This document shows positions 1 through 10,539 of a DNA stretch of 64,000 nt, in pieces (position 1 is the stretch's first letter; each line of letters starts with the position of its first letter). Source of the DNA: CAWIUB01 sp963839175 (GTDB lineage Bacteria; Actinomycetota; Actinomycetes; Mycobacteriales; Jatrophihabitantaceae). The notes beneath the pieces were generated by a model. It was not told the origin of the DNA. It saw only the letters and a list, made by a program, of their open reading frames with translations, and did not search any database. A program made the translations under genes and the position numbers. The stretch is taken from the NCBI GenBank assembly GCA_963839175.1, contig CAWIUB010000030.1, positions 193,808-257,807 of the forward strand, in the 5' to 3' direction.

Positions 1-2
1 AC

Positions 3-956
3 GACGAGCGTGCCGAGCCGGACGCTGCCGAACTGTGGTCGCTCGGCCTCGGCCAGCCATATCCGGTCAGCGGACTGCATGGCCGCGGCAGTGGCGACCT
101 GCTCGACGCGGTGCTCGACGCGCTGCCGCGGGCCCCCCTCGACAGGCCCACCGAGGGCGGACCGCGCCGAGTCGCACTGGTGGGCCGGCCGAATGTCGGC
201 AAGTCGAGCCTGCTCAACCGAATCGCCGGCGAGGAACGGTCCGTCGTCGACCAGATCGGCGGCACCACCATCGACCCCGTCGACAGCCTGGTCGTCCTGG
301 ACGGCGAGGCCTGGCGGTTCGTCGACACGGCGGGACTGCGCCGGCGGGTGAACCAGGCCGCCGGGATGGAATACTTCGCCAGTCTGCGGACAGCCAGTGC
401 GATCGAGGCCGCCGAGGTGGCGGTCGTGTTGCTGGACGCGTCCGAGCCGCTCACCGAGCAGGACCAGCGCGTCATCGCCGCCGTCGTCGATGCCGGACGA
501 GCCCTCGTGATCGCCTTCAACAAGTGGGATCTGGTCGACGAGGATCGCCGCGAGCAACTGGACCGCGAGGTCAGCCGGGAACTCGCGCGGGTGCTCTGGG
601 CACCGCGCGTCAACATCTCGTCGAAGACCGGCCGGGCCGTGGAGAAGCTCGCGGGCGCGTTGCGCACGAGCCTTGCCTCCTGGGACCGGCGTATCTCAAC
701 CGGCCGGCTGAACACCTGGCTGACGGAGGTCGTCGCGGCCACGCCGCCCCCGGCCCGTGGCGGCAAGGCCCCGCGGGTGCTGTTCGCGACGCAGGCGGAT
801 ACACGCCCGCCGAGGCTCGTGCTGTTCACCACCGGCTTCCTGGAAGCCGGCTACCGGCGATTCATCGAGCGTCGGCTGCGCGAAGACTTCGACTTCACCG
901 GCACGCCCATCGAGATCTCGGTGCGCGTCCGCGAGCGACGAGCGGCGCGCCGCTGA
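3..956 (+). CDS. der: Ribosome biogenesis GTPase Der (EngA), 3' part
   Basis: This is the C-terminal part of the double-GTPase Der, which assists maturation of the 50S ribosomal subunit. The frame is open from the window edge, so the start lies outside. What remains is the tail of GTPase domain 1, then GTPase domain 2 with P-loop GRPNVGKS (bases about 181-207), DTAGLRRR (G3), NKWDLVD (G4) and SSKTG (G5), and a KH-like C-terminal domain ending in a basic tail ERRAARR. The 317 visible residues match the expected second half of a roughly 450-residue protein. It is followed directly by a tRNA gene. Identification is secure; only the 5' end is missing. Confidence 0.95.
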   Translation, partial: DERAEPDAAELWSLGLGQPYPVSGLHGRGSGDLLDAVLDALPRAPLDRPTEGGPRRVALVGRPNVGKSSLLNRIAGEERSVVDQIGGTTIDPVDSLVVLDGEAWRFVDTAGLRRRVNQAAGMEYFASLRTASAIEAAEVAVVLLDASEPLTEQDQRVIAAVVDAGRALVIAFNKWDLVDEDRREQLDREVSRELARVLWAPRVNISSKTGRAVEKLAGALRTSLASWDRRISTGRLNTWLTEVVAATPPPARGGKAPRVLFATQADTRPPRLVLFTTGFLEAGYRRFIERRLREDFDFTGTPIEISVRVRERRAARR

Positions 957-1029
957 GCGCGGACCGCGGCGGTTTGCGCTGATGGGGCGCACCTCGTTGG
1001 CTGCGCTAGGGTTTGTAGTCGGTCAAGAC

Positions 1030-1106
1030 CGGGACGTGGCGCAGTTTGGTAGCGCACCTGACTGGGGGTCAGGGGGTCGTGGGTTCAAATCCCGCCGTCC
1101 CGACCA
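1030..1106 (+). tRNA. tRNA-Pro (anticodon GGG), CCA encoded
   Basis: A full cloverleaf can be folded: acceptor arm CGGGACG paired with CGTCCCG (1096-1102), D-arm GCGC/GCGC, anticodon stem CCTGA/TCAGG enclosing the loop CTGGGGG with anticodon GGG, and T-arm GTGGG-TTCAAAT-CCCGC. The discriminator A at 1103 is followed by CCA at 1104-1106, so the 3' CCA appears to be genome-encoded. A TAGGGT hexamer at 1008-1013 is a plausible -10 element. Confidence 0.95.
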
Positions 1107-1211
1107 GTGCCGCGGGGGGCGCGTGACGGGCCGGCATCGAATGAGGGCGATGTCGAATGCGCCGAGTTGAGTGCGGTCGGTGTCGGCCGCGGAGGGAGAC
1201 GGCGAGGCGAC

Positions 1212-1799
1212 GTGGCGGCGGGTGTGACGAACGGCGCCTCCGCTCGCGTCCTCACCATCCCGAACGCGCTCAGCGTGCTGCGGCTGCTCGGCGTGCCGCT
1301 GTTCCTGTGGCTGCTGCTTGGCCCGCATGCCGACATTGCCGCGTTGATCGTGCTGGCGCTCAGCGGTCTCTCCGACTGGGCCGATGGCGTGCTGGCCCGC
1401 AGGCTCAATCAGACGAGCCGAATCGGCGCCCTGCTGGACCCGGCCGCCGACCGGCTCTACATCCTGGCCACCCTCGTCGGCCTCAGCATCCGGCAGATCA
1501 TCCCGTGGTGGCTGGCCGCGCTCATCGTCGGACGGGACCTGGCGCTGGCGCCCACCGTCCCGCTGCTGCGCCGACGAGGTTTGGACCCGCTGCCGGTGCA
1601 CTACCTCGGCAAGGCAGCGACGTTCTGCCTGCTTTACGCCTTCCCGTTGCTGCTGCTCGCCGACCGCACCGGCACGTGGGCCGATATCGCTCGCCCTATC
1701 GCCTGGGCCTTCACGATCTGGGGCACCGGGCTGTACCTGTGGGCGGGTGCGCTCTACCTGGTCCAGTACCGGCAGATCACCCGGCCCAGCCGCACATGA
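1212..1799 (+). CDS. CDP-alcohol phosphatidyltransferase family protein
   Basis: A membrane enzyme of phospholipid synthesis that transfers a phosphatidyl group from CDP-diacylglycerol to an alcohol acceptor. The family signature DG-x2-AR-x8-G-x3-D-x3-D is complete (about residues 58-80: DGVLAR, then GALLDPAAD). Several hydrophobic helices precede and follow it. The GTG at 1212 is chosen because the conserved LTIPNALSVLRLLG segment begins about 14 residues later and GGAGGGAG lies at 1191-1198; the GTG at 1224 is an alternative. In M. tuberculosis the homologue at this position (Rv1822) is named pgsA2. The acceptor (glycerol phosphate, inositol or other) cannot be decided from sequence alone. 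Confidence 0.88.
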   Translation: MAAGVTNGASARVLTIPNALSVLRLLGVPLFLWLLLGPHADIAALIVLALSGLSDWADGVLARRLNQTSRIGALLDPAADRLYILATLVGLSIRQIIPWWLAALIVGRDLALAPTVPLLRRRGLDPLPVHYLGKAATFCLLYAFPLLLLADRTGTWADIARPIAWAFTIWGTGLYLWAGALYLVQYRQITRPSRT

Positions 1800-1821
1800 G
1801 CTTCCCGCTGGCAGCCCCCGC

Positions 1822-2685
1822 GTGACGGCCAACGACAACGGGACCCGGCCGGGCGCGGTACCGACTGCGCTTCTCATCGATCTCGTGACGAACACCGGCG
1901 ATCCCGGTTACGCGGCCGCGGCGCAGCGGCGCGGTGGCCAGCCGACCCGGTTCGGCCGCCCACTGGCCGCATTGGGCTGCCTGCTCGTCGGGTTCACCAT
2001 CGCCGTGGCCTACGTGCACACCAACCGGGCTGCGCCCACCGCGGCGAAGGTGCACAATGCGCTCGTCGATCGGGTCCGGGCGGCTCAGGCGAGCCGGGCA
2101 GCGCTCGAGACGACCGCGGAGCGGCTCGGGGACCAGGTGAACCAGCGACGCGACGCCGCGCTGTCCGGCTCGGGCGGACTGCGCGCAGAGCTGGATCGCG
2201 ACCAGCTGCTCGCCGGCACGACCGCGGCCACCGGCCGGGGGCTGGCGGTCCGGCTGGCCGATCCGCCCGCGCCGAGCGCGACCCCACAGGCCGGCCGGCC
2301 CGGTACCGTACCGATCGAGGCGTCTGCGTTGCTCACCGACCGCGACGTTCGCAGCGTCGTCAACCAGCTGTGGAGCTCGGGCGCCGAGGCCATATCGGTC
2401 AACGACGTGCGACTGACTCCCACTTCGGCGATCCGCTTCGCCGGGCAGGCAGTCCTCGTCGACTTCCAGCCGATCACCTCGCCGTACACCATCCGGGCGA
2501 TTGGAGACCCCGACGTGCTGGTGACCAGGTTCGCCGACAGCGAGGTGGCCAGTCGATATCACACGCTGGCGGCCCGAGGCGTCGCGTTCTCCTTCGACGA
2601 ATCCACAAAGCTCACCTTGCCGGCTAGTGCCGCGGTGTCGCCGCGCTATGCGAGCGCGGCGCCGACTGCGGGAGCGACCCGGTGA
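1822..2685 (+). CDS. DUF881 family protein (first copy)
   Basis: A 287-residue protein with one N-terminal transmembrane helix (about residues 48-64, LAALGCLLVGFTIAVAYV), a charged, probably coiled-coil stretch, and an extracytoplasmic DUF881 domain. Conserved features include SALLTDRDVRSVVNQLWSSGAEAI and the IGDPDVL segment near the end. GTG at 1822 is the start that leaves a short cytoplasmic head; it follows the previous stop by 22 bases. It corresponds in position to Rv1823. DUF881 proteins flank the small basic protein gene in many Gram-positives, and a role in cell-envelope or division processes has been proposed, but the molecular function is not established. Confidence 0.85.
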   Translation: MTANDNGTRPGAVPTALLIDLVTNTGDPGYAAAAQRRGGQPTRFGRPLAALGCLLVGFTIAVAYVHTNRAAPTAAKVHNALVDRVRAAQASRAALETTAERLGDQVNQRRDAALSGSGGLRAELDRDQLLAGTTAATGRGLAVRLADPPAPSATPQAGRPGTVPIEASALLTDRDVRSVVNQLWSSGAEAISVNDVRLTPTSAIRFAGQAVLVDFQPITSPYTIRAIGDPDVLVTRFADSEVASRYHTLAARGVAFSFDESTKLTLPASAAVSPRYASAAPTAGATR

Positions 2686-3014
2686 TCGCCGCCCTTGCCC
2701 TGGTCATCGGCCTGGTCATCGGCCTGGTGCTGCGGCCAACCGTGCCCGGCTGGCTCGAGCCGTACCTGCCGATCGCCGTGGTCGCCGCGCTCGACGCGGT
2801 GTTCGGCGGGATTCGGGCCCGGTTGGACGGCATCTTCGACGCGAAGGTGTTCGTCGTCTCCTTCGTCTCGAACGTGGTGGTCGCCGCGCTCATCGTCTTC
2901 CTCGGAGACAAACTCGGCGTGGGGACGCAGCTGTCGACTGCCGTCGTCGTCGTGCTGGGAATCCGCATCTTCGTCAACGCGGCGGCGATCCGCCGGCACG
3001 TGTTCCATGCCTGA
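2682..3014 (+). CDS. sbp: Small basic protein, DUF1290 (Sbp)
   Basis: A 110-residue, almost entirely hydrophobic protein with about three membrane segments and the family signature ...GGIRARLDGIFDAKVFVVSF. The GTG start overlaps the previous stop by 4 bases (GTGA), so translation is probably coupled to the DUF881 gene upstream. Equivalent to Rv1824 and to Bacillus Sbp, which is encoded next to the division genes. No enzymatic motif is visible. Confidence 0.9.
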   Translation: MIAALALVIGLVIGLVLRPTVPGWLEPYLPIAVVAALDAVFGGIRARLDGIFDAKVFVVSFVSNVVVAALIVFLGDKLGVGTQLSTAVVVVLGIRIFVNAAAIRRHVFHA

Positions 3015-3720
3015 GCAGGTGGCGGCCGCCAAGCCGTGGATCGGCAGGCACCGCGCCGGAATCGTCATCGGCGTGCTCGTCGCCGTGCTCGGCTTCGGAA
3101 TAGCCGTACAGGTGCGGTCGAACTCCTCGGGCGACAGCCTGGCCAATGCCCGCGAGGACGATCTCGTACATATCCTCGACGACCAAAACCTCCGTGCGGA
3201 CAACCTGCGCCGGCAGATCGCACAGCTGCAGAACACGCTGCAGCAGTTGCAGGCCAGCGGCAGCCGGGACATCGTTGCCGAGCAGCAAGCCGAGCAGGAG
3301 CTGCAGGCGCTCGACGTGCTGCTCGGTACCGTGCCCGCAAGCGGCCCTGGGGTGTCGATCACCATCACCGACCCGGCGCACAACCTGCACGCCGAAGACC
3401 TTCTGGACGTCGTCGAGGAGCTGCGCGGCGCCGGGGCCGAGGCGATCCAGTTCGGCACCGTCCGCGTCAGCACCCCAACGAGCTTCACCGACGACGGCAG
3501 CGCGGTGCGCGTCGACGGTCAGGCGCAGCAAACGCCTTACGTCGTGCTGGCGATCGGCGACCCGAAGACGCTGGACACCGCCATGAACATCCCAGGCGGC
3601 GTGGCGGCCACCTCCCGCGCTGCCGGCGGCGACGCGCAGGTAACCGAACACGACAAGGTCCAGATCAGCGCGGTCCGGGCCCTCCCGACTCCCAAGTACG
3701 CTGCACCGTCGCCGAAATAA
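3007..3720 (+). CDS. DUF881 family protein (second copy)
   Basis: The second DUF881 paralogue of the DUF881-Sbp-DUF881 trio, equivalent to Rv1825. It has 237 residues: a short head, one membrane helix (about 17-35, IVIGVLVAVLGFGIAV), a heptad-rich helix (DNLRRQIAQLQNTLQQLQ) likely to form a coiled coil, then the DUF881 domain with LLDVVEELRGAGAEAIQFG and VLAIGDPKTLDTAM. The ATG at 3007 overlaps the sbp stop by 8 bases. The two copies share the same layout but are clearly diverged, so the duplication is old. Function unknown; the tight overlaps suggest an envelope complex of the three proteins. Confidence 0.87.
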   Translation: MPEQVAAAKPWIGRHRAGIVIGVLVAVLGFGIAVQVRSNSSGDSLANAREDDLVHILDDQNLRADNLRRQIAQLQNTLQQLQASGSRDIVAEQQAEQELQALDVLLGTVPASGPGVSITITDPAHNLHAEDLLDVVEELRGAGAEAIQFGTVRVSTPTSFTDDGSAVRVDGQAQQTPYVVLAIGDPKTLDTAMNIPGGVAATSRAAGGDAQVTEHDKVQISAVRALPTPKYAAPSPK

Positions 3721-3795
3721 CAGCAGGGCTCCCACGGTAGGGTCGGCGCCGAGTCACTGCCCATCGCGCTCACCAGAGAGGCTGGTCGCACGCAG

Positions 3796-4176
3796 ATGTC
3801 CGAAGTCCCCGACGACCTGAAGTACACCGCGGAACACGAGTGGGCCAAGGTCACCGACAAGACCGTGCGCGTCGGCGTGACCGACTATGCCCAGCAGGCG
3901 CTGGGCGACGTCGTCTACGTTTCGTTGCCTGAGGTCGGCGCCAACCTAGTCCAGGGTGAACCGTTCGGTGAGATCGAGTCAACCAAGAGCGTGTCGGACC
4001 TGTATGCGCCGGTGGGCGGGACGGTGATCGCACGCAATGAGCGGCTCGACGCGCAGCCCGAGCTGGTCAACTCAGATCCGTACGGTGACGGCTGGATCGT
4101 GGAGATCGAGCCCGCCGACGACTCGCAGTTCGACGCGTTGCTGGACGCCGGCGCCTACGGCACGCTCAGCGGCTGA
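3796..4176 (+). CDS. gcvH: Glycine cleavage system H protein
   Basis: The lipoyl carrier of the glycine cleavage complex; it shuttles the aminomethyl group between the P, T and L proteins in the cytosol. The 126-residue length is normal. The lipoylation motif is intact: GEIESTKSVSDLYAP with the acceptor lysine at about residue 64. The N-terminal KYTAEHEWAK is typical. AGAGAGG lies upstream of the ATG, and a TAGGGT at 3738-3743 may be the -10 of its own promoter. It sits 3.2 kb ahead of gcvP, as in M. tuberculosis (Rv1826 and Rv1832); no gcvT is in the window. Confidence 0.96.
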   Translation: MSEVPDDLKYTAEHEWAKVTDKTVRVGVTDYAQQALGDVVYVSLPEVGANLVQGEPFGEIESTKSVSDLYAPVGGTVIARNERLDAQPELVNSDPYGDGWIVEIEPADDSQFDALLDAGAYGTLSG

Positions 4177-4229
4177 GTGCGCGGTTGCTGGCGATCAGCT
4201 GTGACACTCCAGGATCGCTCGAGCTTCGA

Positions 4230-4259
4230 TTGACCCTTAGGACGAGCCACAACTACGCT
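4230..4259 (+). promoter_or_regulatory. Candidate housekeeping promoter for garA
   Basis: TTGACC (4230-4235), an 18-base spacer and TACGCT (4254-4259) form a good vegetative actinobacterial promoter. The expected start near 4266 would give a 5' leader of about 110 bases before the garA GTG. Confidence 0.55.
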
Positions 4260-4374
4260 CGACGGGCCGTCAAGCGGCGCGCCGCGGGAATCTGCGATCG
4301 GCCGATCACCTGCTCGCTCGTCTGATGTGGTTCCCGTCCGATCAGAGCAGTACTCAAGGGAAGGTCTACGCCCA

Positions 4375-4896
4375 GTGTTCTGCACAGTCTGTGGTTCCGA
4401 GAACCTGCCCGAGAGCCGTTTCTGCGCCAACTGCGGTGCCGCATTGCCCGACGTCGCGCAAACCGGCGCACCTGATACGACCAGCGTGATCTCTGCTGGC
4501 CCCGCCATGTCCGACGCCGAGAGCGACTTCTCGGCGGAAGCGCACCAGGGCGCTGTCGACGCACTCGTCCCGGGTTCCGCCCTGCTCGTCGTCAAGCGAG
4601 GGCCCAATGCAGGCAGTCGATTTCTGCTCGATCAGGACGTCACTACGGCGGGGCGTCACCCAGACAGCGACATCTTCCTGGACGATGTCACCGTGTCGCG
4701 ACGTCACGCCGAGTTTCGCCGGGAGGGCACCGGCTATACGGTGCACGACGTCGGTTCGCTCAACGGCACGTACGTCAACCGGGAGCGGATCGACGCAGTG
4801 CCGCTCGCTGGCGGCGACGAGGTCCAGATCGGCAAGTTCCGTCTCGTGTATCTGACCGCGGCGGTGCGGGCCGGGGTGGGGGCAGGCGAAGAGTGA
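4375..4896 (+). CDS. garA: FHA-domain regulator GarA with N-terminal zinc ribbon
   Basis: A phosphorylation-controlled FHA protein that in actinobacteria switches carbon flow at 2-oxoglutarate dehydrogenase and glutamate dehydrogenase. The central and C-terminal part is almost canonical: SALLVVKRGPNAGSRFLL, GRHPDSDIFLDD, SRRHAEF and GSLNGTYVN. A DTTSV motif (about residues 34-38) matches the ETTSVF site phosphorylated in mycobacterial GarA. Unlike mycobacterial GarA, the N-terminus carries a two-CxxC zinc ribbon (FCTVCG...FCANCG). GTG 4375 is selected over the longer reading because AAGGGAAGG lies 9-16 bases before it and the zinc ribbon starts at once. Followed by an ftsR-type MerR gene, as in M. 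tuberculosis. Confidence 0.92.
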   Translation: MFCTVCGSENLPESRFCANCGAALPDVAQTGAPDTTSVISAGPAMSDAESDFSAEAHQGAVDALVPGSALLVVKRGPNAGSRFLLDQDVTTAGRHPDSDIFLDDVTVSRRHAEFRREGTGYTVHDVGSLNGTYVNRERIDAVPLAGGDEVQIGKFRLVYLTAAVRAGVGAGEE

Positions 4897-4905
4897 GCGT
4901 GCGCA

Positions 4906-5032
4906 GCGGCGGACGTTGGGCCCGCAGCGTCGAGCGGAGGGACCGTGAGCGAGCGTAGCGAGCGAACCGTGGGCATCGTTCGTCCGGCGCGTGGCGGCGG
5001 ACGTTGGGCCCGCAGCGTCGAGCGGAGGGACC
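4906..5032. repeat. Pair of 39-bp direct repeats around a GAGCG-rich spacer
   Basis: Bases 4906-4944 recur identically at 4994-5032 (offset 88). The spacer contains the short iteration GAGCGAGCGTAGCGAGCG. The second copy runs into the ribosome-binding region of the following MerR gene. A related GAGCG/GCGAGC string occurs again inside the 5' end of gcvP (about 7372-7420). Confidence 0.85.
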
Positions 5033-5041
5033 AGGGAGATC

Positions 5042-5797
5042 GTGACTAGGACATCGGCAGCGCCGGCAACGACTCGCACATCGCAGGCGACGCTGTCCAT
5101 CGGTGAGGTGCTGACTCAGCTTCGCCGGGACTTCCCCGACATCACGATCAGCAAGATCCGTTTTCTTGAGACCGAAGGCCTGGTGCACCCCGATCGGACC
5201 GCGTCCGGGTACCGCAAGTTTGCCGCGGAGGACGTGGCGCGGCTGCGCTACGTGCTGGCCCAGCAGCGCGACCACTACCTGCCTTTGCGGGTTATCAAGG
5301 ACCAGCTGGACGCGATCGACCGCGGCCTCGTGCCGCCGGGCGCGGGCGGGCTGCCGCCGGTGCCGCATCTCGCGATCGCCGACAACGCGCCGACCGCAGA
5401 GCACTTCCGCCCCGCGGTTCCCACGATGCGGTTGTCCCGCGAGGAGCTGCTCAACGCCACCGGGCTCGCCGCAGAGCAGCTACGCGAACTCGAGCAATTC
5501 GGCTTGATCAGCGCCAAAGCCGGTGGCCATTACGACGACGATGCGCTGGCGATCGGCCAGGTCGTGGCCGAGATGGCCCGCTACGGGCTCGAGGGACGGC
5601 ACTTGCGGGCATTCCGCACCGCCGCCGAACGTGAAGTCGGCCTGTTCGGCCAGGTCGTCGGCCCGATGGCCAAGCAGCGCGGCCCCGAGGCCAAGGCTAG
5701 GGCGGAAGAGACGGTGCGCGAGCTGGCGGCGCTCTCGGTGAGGCTGCACGCGGCTCTGGTGCAGATCGGCCTGCGCGACGTCGCCGGTCGTTCGTAA
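5042..5797 (+). CDS. ftsR: MerR-family regulator, FtsR/Rv1828 type
   Basis: A 251-residue MerR regulator. The N-terminal winged helix-turn-helix is recognisable in LSIGEVLTQLRRDFPDITISKIRFLE and GLVHPDRTASGYRKF (about residues 18-66). A second MerR-like half follows (LSREELLNATGL...LEQFGLI), and a helical C-terminus. In Corynebacterium the orthologue FtsR activates ftsZ; that role is carried over here by homology and gene position. GTG 5042 is chosen because AGGGAG precedes it; earlier in-frame codons fall inside the direct repeat. It carries no metal-binding cysteines of the classic MerR type. Confidence 0.87.
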   Translation: MTRTSAAPATTRTSQATLSIGEVLTQLRRDFPDITISKIRFLETEGLVHPDRTASGYRKFAAEDVARLRYVLAQQRDHYLPLRVIKDQLDAIDRGLVPPGAGGLPPVPHLAIADNAPTAEHFRPAVPTMRLSREELLNATGLAAEQLRELEQFGLISAKAGGHYDDDALAIGQVVAEMARYGLEGRHLRAFRTAAEREVGLFGQVVGPMAKQRGPEAKARAEETVRELAALSVRLHAALVQIGLRDVAGRS

Positions 5798-5861
5798 CCG
5801 ATTGCGTGTAGCGTCGATGCGGCGGGAAAGGTAGCCAGCCGAAGTTCGAAAGGGTCCGTTC

Positions 5862-6332
5862 GTGCATCCGTTGCGAGTGGTCGGCGTACGGGTCGAGATG
5901 CCGGCCAATCAACCTGTCGTCCTGCTGCGCGAAGAGGACGGTGTGCGCTACCTGCCGATCTGGATCGGCGCGGTCGAGGCCTCCGCGATCGCCTTCCAGC
6001 AGCAGGGCGTGCAGACGGTGCGTCCGCTCACCCACGACCTGCTTCGTGACGTGATCAAGGGTCTGGGGGTCCGCCTCGAGGCCGTGCACATCACCGAACT
6101 ACGCGACGACGTCTTCTACGCCGAGCTGCGCTTCACCGGCGGGGTGACGGTCAGCGCGCGCCCGTCCGACGCGATCGCGCTCGCGCTGCGGTGCGATGTG
6201 GCGATCCTCGGCGCGGATTCGGTCCTCGACGCCGCGGGCATCGAGATCCCGGACGAGCAAGAGGACGAAGTCGAGAAGTTCAAGGAATTTCTCGACAACG
6301 TGACACCGGAGGACTTCGCGTCCGGCGCGTGA
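5862..6332 (+). CDS. Bifunctional nuclease (BFN) domain protein
   Basis: A 156-residue BFN-domain protein equivalent to Rv1829. Characteristic elements are MPANQPVVLLREEDG, LPIWIGAVEASAIAFQQQG, RPLTHDL and ARPSDAIALALR; the C-terminus is acidic (EQEDEVEKFKEFLD). BFN proteins have been reported to have DNase and RNase activity, but the cellular role in actinobacteria is not settled. The GTG start at 5862 follows GAAAGGG; a TAGCGT at 5809-5814 could be the -10 element of its own promoter. It lies between two MerR genes, an arrangement conserved in mycobacteria. Confidence 0.9.
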   Translation: MHPLRVVGVRVEMPANQPVVLLREEDGVRYLPIWIGAVEASAIAFQQQGVQTVRPLTHDLLRDVIKGLGVRLEAVHITELRDDVFYAELRFTGGVTVSARPSDAIALALRCDVAILGADSVLDAAGIEIPDEQEDEVEKFKEFLDNVTPEDFASGA

Positions 6333-6336
6333 ATCC

Positions 6337-6368
6337 CTGACCCTCGATCTCAACGTGAGGGTTATGAA
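6337..6368 (+). promoter_or_regulatory. MerR-type promoter with operator in a long spacer
   Basis: CTGACC (6337-6342) and TATGAA (6363-6368) are separated by 20 bases. This over-long spacing is typical of MerR-controlled promoters. The spacer contains the inverted repeat ACCCTC (6340-6345) / GAGGGT (6357-6362) and the inner CTCA-ACG-TGAG. It lies ahead of the second MerR gene, so autoregulation or control by the neighbouring FtsR is likely. Inference from layout only. Confidence 0.5.
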
Positions 6369-6522
6369 TCTCGGTGACATCCGCGCGTCGCGTTGACCAC
6401 CGGCCGTTGGCGGCCATACCGTCGAGCCAGCGAATTACGCCGTTGGGGTTCACGTGGGTGCGCTTACGTGGAACGGCGGGCTGGCCAGCACAGCGTGGGC
6501 ACAACAGGCGGAGGCGAAGCAG

Positions 6523-7122
6523 ATGGCTGACAGAGTCCCGGACGAGTCGGCCGGCCAGCCCGAGCAGGGCACGTTGTTCGCCAACCCCGCCCCGACGCCC
6601 GACGAACAGGTCGGCTATCGCGGTCCGACCGCATGCTCCGCGGCCGGCATCACCTACCGGCAGCTGGACTACTGGGCCCGTACCGATCTCGTCGCCCCGT
6701 CCGTGCGCTCGGCCAGCGGGTCCGGCAGCCAGCGCCTCTACTCGTTCAACGACATTCTTGTTCTCAAGGTCGTCAAACGACTGCTCGACACCGGCGTCTC
6801 GCTGCAGAACATCCGCGCCGCGGTCGAGCATCTGCGTCGCCGTGGCGTGGACGACCTAGCCCGGATCACCCTGCTGTCCGACGGCACCACGGTGTACGAA
6901 TGCACCTCGTCGGAGGAGGTCGTCGACCTGCTGCGCGGCGGGCAGGGCGTGTTCGGCATCGCGGTGAGCGGAGCGCTGCGCGAGCTGGTCGGCTCGCTGG
7001 CCCATCTGCCGAGCGAGCGCGCCGACGCAGAGCCGACGCCAGGCATTGCGGCGCCAGTGGGCGGTTCGGCCACGCGCGACGAGCTGGCCCGGCGGCGTCA
7101 GCAGCGTTCGGCCACCGCCTGA
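6523..7122 (+). CDS. MerR-family regulator, Rv1830/McdR type
   Basis: A 199-residue regulator with one MerR winged helix: GYRGPTACSAAGITYRQLDYWARTDLVAPSVRSASGSGSQ followed by LYSFNDILVLKVVKRLLDTGVSLQNIRAAVEHLR (residues about 38-115). It lacks the cysteines of metal-sensing MerR proteins. The C-terminal part is small and variable. The mycobacterial orthologue (Rv1830) has been linked to cell-division control. ATG 6523 is preceded by GGCGGAGG at 6510-6517; an upstream GTG at 6454 has no comparable site. It sits directly upstream of the gcvP riboswitch. Confidence 0.88.
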   Translation: MADRVPDESAGQPEQGTLFANPAPTPDEQVGYRGPTACSAAGITYRQLDYWARTDLVAPSVRSASGSGSQRLYSFNDILVLKVVKRLLDTGVSLQNIRAAVEHLRRRGVDDLARITLLSDGTTVYECTSSEEVVDLLRGGQGVFGIAVSGALRELVGSLAHLPSERADAEPTPGIAAPVGGSATRDELARRRQQRSATA

Positions 7123-7165
7123 CGAGGCTGGGGGCGGGCGACTGGTACCGTCAACGGCGGCCGTT

Positions 7166-7275
7166 GACACTGCGTGGGAGAGCCGACCGGCCGGGAACGG
7201 CTGGCGGCGCCGAAGGGGCAACTTCCCCGGAACCTCTCAGGCACCAGGACCGCGCGGACGAGGCCACTCTGGAGG
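7166..7275 (+). promoter_or_regulatory. Glycine riboswitch upstream of gcvP
   Basis: The conserved glycine aptamer strings are present in order: GGGAGAG (about 7176), GGCGCCGAAGGGGCAA (about 7206), CCCCGG, CTCTCAGGCACCAGGACCGC (about 7234) and GGACGAGGCCACTCTGGAG (7256-7274). Only one aptamer is evident. The 75 bases between it and the gcvP ATG contain further GC-rich inverted segments that could act as expression platform. An extended -10 like string TGGTACCGT at 7143-7151 could start the leader. Glycine would be expected to turn the glycine decarboxylase on. Confidence 0.9.
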
Positions 7276-7349
7276 GCGTGCCCGACAGACGGGGAGACCG
7301 AGCGTCGGCTCCGGCGCCCGGTCTTCGCCCCGCCTACAGGAGTCCGCTA

Positions 7350-10319
<2,970 letters not shown>

Positions 10320-10539
10320 CGCTCCGCGCTCAGTCCTGGACGAGTGGGTGGTTCAGCGTTCGCGGTGGGTGACGCGCAGTGCCTCGATGTTCCACGCGAC
10401 GATTGCGGCGGTACCCGGGTAGGGCGCCTCGGGTGCCTGCGCCGCCACCGGTGCAGGGCGAGGACCAGCCCCCCGCGGCAACCGCTGCGATATCGGCGCG
10501 ATCGCCGCGACCCGTAAGCTCGACGCTGGTCCGGTCACG
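10320..10539. other. Region without an intact gene (possible gene debris)
   Basis: No convincing start-to-stop gene is visible. The plus-strand frame that leads into the SRPBCC fragment is open only back to a TAG at 10420, and its translation upstream of about 10500 has no family resemblance. On the minus strand the segment 10353-10450 translates to a C-terminus-like string (PGTAAIVAWNIEALRVTHRER) that could be the tail of a lost gene. Neither can be assigned. Confidence 0.4.

Noticed and set aside
7276..7345. Possible second glycine aptamer
   Set aside because: GGGGAGACCGAG is present, but the conserved CCGAAGG, CAGGACCGC and GAGGC-ACTCTGGAG strings are absent, so this is more likely the expression platform.
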